A program made the position numbers and the translations under genes. A stretch of 64,000 nucleotides of DNA, taken from NCBI RefSeq assembly GCF_900323885.1, contig NZ_OOHJ01000023.1:248001-312000 (forward strand), written 5' to 3'. A model generated the notes under the pieces. The model ran no database searches, was not told where the DNA came from, and was given only the letters and a program-made list of their open reading frames with translations. Of the stretch, positions 61,549 through 64,000 are shown piece after piece. The DNA comes from [Actinomadura] parvosata subsp. kistnae. Its GTDB lineage: Bacteria; Actinomycetota; Actinomycetes; Streptosporangiales; Streptosporangiaceae. Each line of letters starts with the position of its first letter. Within the stretch, counting starts at the first letter, position 1.

Positions 61549-61587
61549 GAAAGTTCTCTTCATCAATCCCTGATGATTGAAACTTTC
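61549..61587. promoter_or_regulatory. Symmetric four-arm dyad upstream of the M23 gene
   Basis: Perfect outer arms GAAAGTT (61549-61555) and AACTTTC (61581-61587) and perfect inner arms CATCA (61561-61565) and TGATG (61571-61575) share the centre 61568, with 5-base gaps on both sides. It lies in the 161-base gap between the TetR stop and the M23 start, about 100 bases before the M23 ATG. It may be an operator; as an RNA it would form an interrupted hairpin. Confidence 0.5.
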
Positions 61588-61613
61588 CGGCTTCCTCGGT
61601 GAGGCTCCGGTGC

Positions 61614-62171
61614 TCAGGTCTCGATGCCGTGCCGGAGCAGGCGCCAGATCCGCTCGGCGGTGCGCGTGCGCTCGTCGGCCGGGACCTCGGTGAGCATGAG
61701 GGCGAGCATGCCGACGGCCAGCACCAGGTCATCGGTGCTCACCTCGGCCCGCACCCGGCCCGCCCGCTGCGCCTCGGCCAGCCCCGACTCCAGCAGCCGC
61801 GCCAGCCGGTCGCGCACGGCCAGGATGCGCGGGTCGGGCTGCGGCGGCAGGCTCACCATGGTGACGAACGTGGTCTGCGCGACGGCCTGCTCGGTGACCA
61901 GCGCCAGCACCTCGTCGAGCGTGGTGCCCGGCCTGGCCGCCAGCGACTCCAGCTCCGCGACGCTGCCCTCGAAGACGGCCAGCGCGAGGCTGACCCGGTC
62001 GGGGAAGTGCCGGTAGAGGCTGCCCTGGCCGACCCCGGCCGCCCGCGCGACCTCGGTGAGCGAGGCGTCGTAACCGGCGGTGGCGAAGGCTTCGCGCGCC
62101 GCCGCGATCAGCGCGGCCCGGTTGTGCGCCGCGGCCTTCGGGCCGCGGTTGGGTCGACGGGCAGCGGTCAC
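61614..62171 (-). CDS. TetR-family regulator
   Basis: 185 residues. The helix-turn-helix is LIAAAREAFATAGYDASLTEVARAAGVGQGSLYRHFPDRVSL; the C-terminal domain is helical and of unknown ligand. The GTG at 62171 is chosen because it starts the protein just before the basic leader (RRPNRGPKAAAHNR) and leaves the operator 62187-62208 free. It is divergent from the SDR gene and probably represses it and itself. Confidence 0.9.
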   Translation of the reverse strand: MTAARRPNRGPKAAAHNRAALIAAAREAFATAGYDASLTEVARAAGVGQGSLYRHFPDRVSLALAVFEGSVAELESLAARPGTTLDEVLALVTEQAVAQTTFVTMVSLPPQPDPRILAVRDRLARLLESGLAEAQRAGRVRAEVSTDDLVLAVGMLALMLTEVPADERTRTAERIWRLLRHGIET

Positions 62172-62186
62172 GACGGCTATGGTACC

Positions 62187-62208
62187 AACCGGACGATACA
62201 GTCCGGTT
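62187..62208. promoter_or_regulatory. TetR operator between tetR and the SDR gene
   Basis: Perfect 8-base arms AACCGGAC (62187-62194) and GTCCGGTT (62201-62208) around GATACA. It is 16 bases from the tetR start and 30 from the SDR start, in the right place to repress both. Confidence 0.8.
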
Positions 62209-62238
62209 GCGCCCCGATCGAAAGGACGTTCCTTCACC

Positions 62239-62979
62239 ATGACCTTCGACGACCGTGTCGCCCTCGTGACGGGCGCCGGATCCGGGATCGGCCGCGCCAT
62301 GGCCGTCGCCTTCGCCAAGGCCGGCGCCCGCGTCGTGGCCTGCGACATCGATCCCGACAGCGCCGCGAGCACCGCCACGGACGTCGGCGGCACCGCCGTC
62401 GCCGCCGACATCGGCGACGAGTCCTCGGTGGCCGCGCTGGTCGAGACCGCGATCGGCACGTACGGCCGGATCGACGTGCTGTGCAACAACGCCGGGATCA
62501 TGGACACCATGGCCCTGCCCGCCGACATCCCCGTCGAGCAGTGGGAGCGCGTCCTGCGCGTGAACCTGACCGGCACGTTCCTCGTCACCCACGCGGTCCT
62601 GCCGCACATGCTCGCCCAGGGCGGCGGCGCGATCGTCAACACCGCCTCGGAGGCGGGCATCCGCGGCGGCGCGGCCGGCGCCGCCTACACCGCCTCCAAG
62701 CACGGCGTCGTCGGCCTGACCCGCAGCGTGGCCTGGGCCTACGCCAAGGACGGCATCCGCTGCAACGCCATCCTGCCCGGCCCGACCATGACGAACATCG
62801 CCAACGGCGCCTCCTTCGACCCCGCCGGCGCCGCCCGCCTCGGCCCCGTGCTCGCCCTGGGGGAGCGCCTGGCCCAGCCCGAGCAGATGGCCGAGGCGGC
62901 CCTCTTCCTGGCCTCGGACGCCGCCTCGTTCGTCAACGGCGCGATCGTGCCGGTGGACGGCGGCTGGTCGGCCGCCTGA
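62239..62979 (+). CDS. Short-chain dehydrogenase/reductase
   Basis: 246 residues, classical SDR. It has the cofactor motif TGAGSGIG (11-18), NNAG, the catalytic Ser region NTASEAG and YTASK (Tyr and Lys of the active site), and a C-terminal DGGWSAA. Asp after the second strand (ACDIDPD) suggests NAD(H) preference. The substrate is unknown. The ATG is preceded by AAAGGA at a rather long distance. It is divergent from the TetR gene with a perfect palindrome between them, so substrate-like induction is probable. Confidence 0.92.
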   Translation: MTFDDRVALVTGAGSGIGRAMAVAFAKAGARVVACDIDPDSAASTATDVGGTAVAADIGDESSVAALVETAIGTYGRIDVLCNNAGIMDTMALPADIPVEQWERVLRVNLTGTFLVTHAVLPHMLAQGGGAIVNTASEAGIRGGAAGAAYTASKHGVVGLTRSVAWAYAKDGIRCNAILPGPTMTNIANGASFDPAGAARLGPVLALGERLAQPEQMAEAALFLASDAASFVNGAIVPVDGGWSAA

Positions 62980-63005
62980 CCGCCCCGCCACCGGGGCGGC
63001 GGCCG

Positions 63006-63266
63006 TCAGGAGCACCCGCCCCCGCCGCCGTCGCCCCCCGAGGACCCGCCGCAGTCGCCCCCCGAGTAACCTCCGCCGTCGCCTCCGGAGTAGCCCCCGC
63101 TCATGAAGCCGAAGGACGTGCCGCTCGAGTAGGTGCCGCCGGCGTACGGGCGGCCGGACCGCCGCCGGGCGGGACGCGAGCGGCCGGTCAGCGAGGTGAC
63201 CATGCTCACGAGAATCACCAGGACCGCGAGCACGAAGAACGCCGCCAGAATCGTCGAGAACGTCAA
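63006..63266 (-). CDS. Small membrane protein with Gly/Ser/Cys-rich tail
   Basis: 86 residues. One N-terminal membrane helix (FSTILAAFFVLAVLVILVSMV) is followed by a basic linker (GRSRPARRRSGRPY) and a tail of GG/SGGD/GGGG repeats with two Cys. The start is a TTG with GGGGGGATGATCC upstream. I do not recognise a defined family; such Gly-rich single-pass proteins are common beside envelope genes. Confidence 0.65.
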   Translation of the reverse strand: MTFSTILAAFFVLAVLVILVSMVTSLTGRSRPARRRSGRPYAGGTYSSGTSFGFMSGGYSGGDGGGYSGGDCGGSSGGDGGGGGCS

Positions 63267-63358
63267 AGGATCATCCCCCCCGGATAGTCCCAGAACCGCC
63301 TTTCACCCAAGGTAGCCACGGCCCCTGACGCCGGCGGGGTTCTGCTCCTTTCGATCAG

Positions 63359-64000
63359 TCATCGCCGCGGCCGCACGATCCGCGCCCACCACAGGAGCAC
63401 GGCCGCGCAGACGCAGGCGGTGACGAACCACATCGCGGAGACCGGCGTGCCGCTCCTGAGCCCGAGGACGTCACCGGCCGGCCGGTTGAACCACGTGAGG
63501 CCCGTCCAGAACGGTTCGAGGAAGAACACCAGGCCGGCCGCGCCCCCGGCGGCGGTCAGCAGCAGCACGCCCATGGCCGCGCCGGCGGCGACCCGCCCGC
63601 CGAGCAGCGCGAGCAGCACCAGCACGGCCGGCCCGCCGACCCCGGCGAACGTCTCCACGGCCCGCCACAGCAGCCCCGCCGTCTCGCCCGCCCACGGCGG
63701 CGCCTCCACCCGCGGGGTGAGCCACAACGAGTTGCCCCGCAGCAGGTTGACCGTGGCCGGGGCCAGCAGCATCACGCATGCGGCGAGCCCCGTCCAGGCG
63801 AAGAGCCGGGACGGCACGGCCAGCCCGGTGCGCGCGGCGGGCCGCGGCTCCATGACGAGTGCGGGCGGCACGGCCAGCAGCGGCGGGGACGGGGCGGGCC
63901 GGGCACCCGGGTCGGCGAGGTCGTGGGCGGAGCGCGCCAGCCAGACTGTCAGCAGGACGTCGAAGACCCAGGAGACGCCGTCCTCGACGTCGCCGAACCC
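63359..64000 (-). CDS. Multi-pass membrane protein, partial at the window end
   Basis: The frame is open from the stop at 63359 to the last base of the window, at least 213 codons, so the start lies outside. The visible part holds a hydrophobic stretch near the edge (SWVFDVLLTVWLARSAHDLA), a Pro-rich loop and four further membrane helices, ending in LLWWARIVRPRR. A GTG at 63871 could start a shorter 170-residue form, but the membrane-like upstream segment argues for a longer protein. Function unknown. Confidence 0.65.
   Translation of the reverse strand, partial: GFGDVEDGVSWVFDVLLTVWLARSAHDLADPGARPAPSPPLLAVPPALVMEPRPAARTGLAVPSRLFAWTGLAACVMLLAPATVNLLRGNSLWLTPRVEAPPWAGETAGLLWRAVETFAGVGGPAVLVLLALLGGRVAAGAAMGVLLLTAAGGAAGLVFFLEPFWTGLTWFNRPAGDVLGLRSGTPVSAMWFVTACVCAAVLLWWARIVRPRR

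Noticed and set aside
1-64000. tRNA or rRNA genes
   Set aside because: I saw no cloverleaf with a GTTCGAnTC-type T-loop or other RNA gene signature. A covariance-model scan would be needed to exclude them fully.

Overview
Organism. Very high-GC DNA with GTG/TTG starts and many ATGA/GTGA gene overlaps points to a filamentous actinomycete. The strongest taxonomic clue is a stand-alone rpoB (14209-17673) that carries rifampicin-resistance-type substitutions and has no rpoC behind it. Duplicated rpoB alleles of this kind, rpoB(S) and rpoB(R), are known from Nonomuraea and related Streptosporangiaceae, so I infer a Nonomuraea-like chromosome.

Layout. 1-4.1 kb: tail of an AhpD/CMD-family gene, a repeat-bearing spacer, then a LacI-type regulator divergent from a Gfo/Idh/MocA oxidoreductase with twin operators between them. 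4.4-8.3 kb: mqo-gntR-GNAT operon behind a double GntR-type operator, then a secreted CE4 deacetylase/CBM2 enzyme. 8.5-11.1 kb: bacterial PARG, DmpA-type peptidase, P-loop protein. 11.1-14.0 kb: iron-complex ABC importer. 14.1-19.3 kb: the alternative rpoB and a membrane Ser/Thr kinase. 19.5-25.8 kb: secreted GH87 alpha-1,3-glucanase, serine hydrolase, DJ-1/AraC regulator, broken SARP regulator.

25.9-28.3 kb is the most unusual part: a macrodomain protein divergent from a fusion of a degenerate uracil-DNA-glycosylase domain and an ADP-ribosyltransferase domain. This looks like a writer/eraser ADP-ribosylation pair and may be a conflict or DNA-damage module. A third ADP-ribose enzyme (PARG, 8.5 kb) lies in the same window.

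28.3-49.8 kb is mainly carbohydrate metabolism. A DeoR regulator sits between a phoD/discoidin/sugar-isomerase operon and a sugar ABC/GH106-like operon, and both promoters share a TTAACAAG element. Further on come a GAF protein with an RsbU-type phosphatase, a decayed streptogrisin-like gene, GH92 with a glycosyltransferase, and a secreted clan GH-A glycosidase. 49.9-60.6 kb: phenylacetate catabolism (paaABCDE-thiolase-hydratase-dehydrogenase, divergent paaZ-paaG, TetR regulator), without paaK or paaI. 60.6-64 kb: secreted M23 protein, a TetR/SDR divergent pair and membrane proteins.

Data quality. Five reading-frame breaks (SARP, streptogrisin-like, paaC, and two in paaZ) all have the sign of one missing base. 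This suggests consensus errors in GC-rich runs as much as real gene decay.
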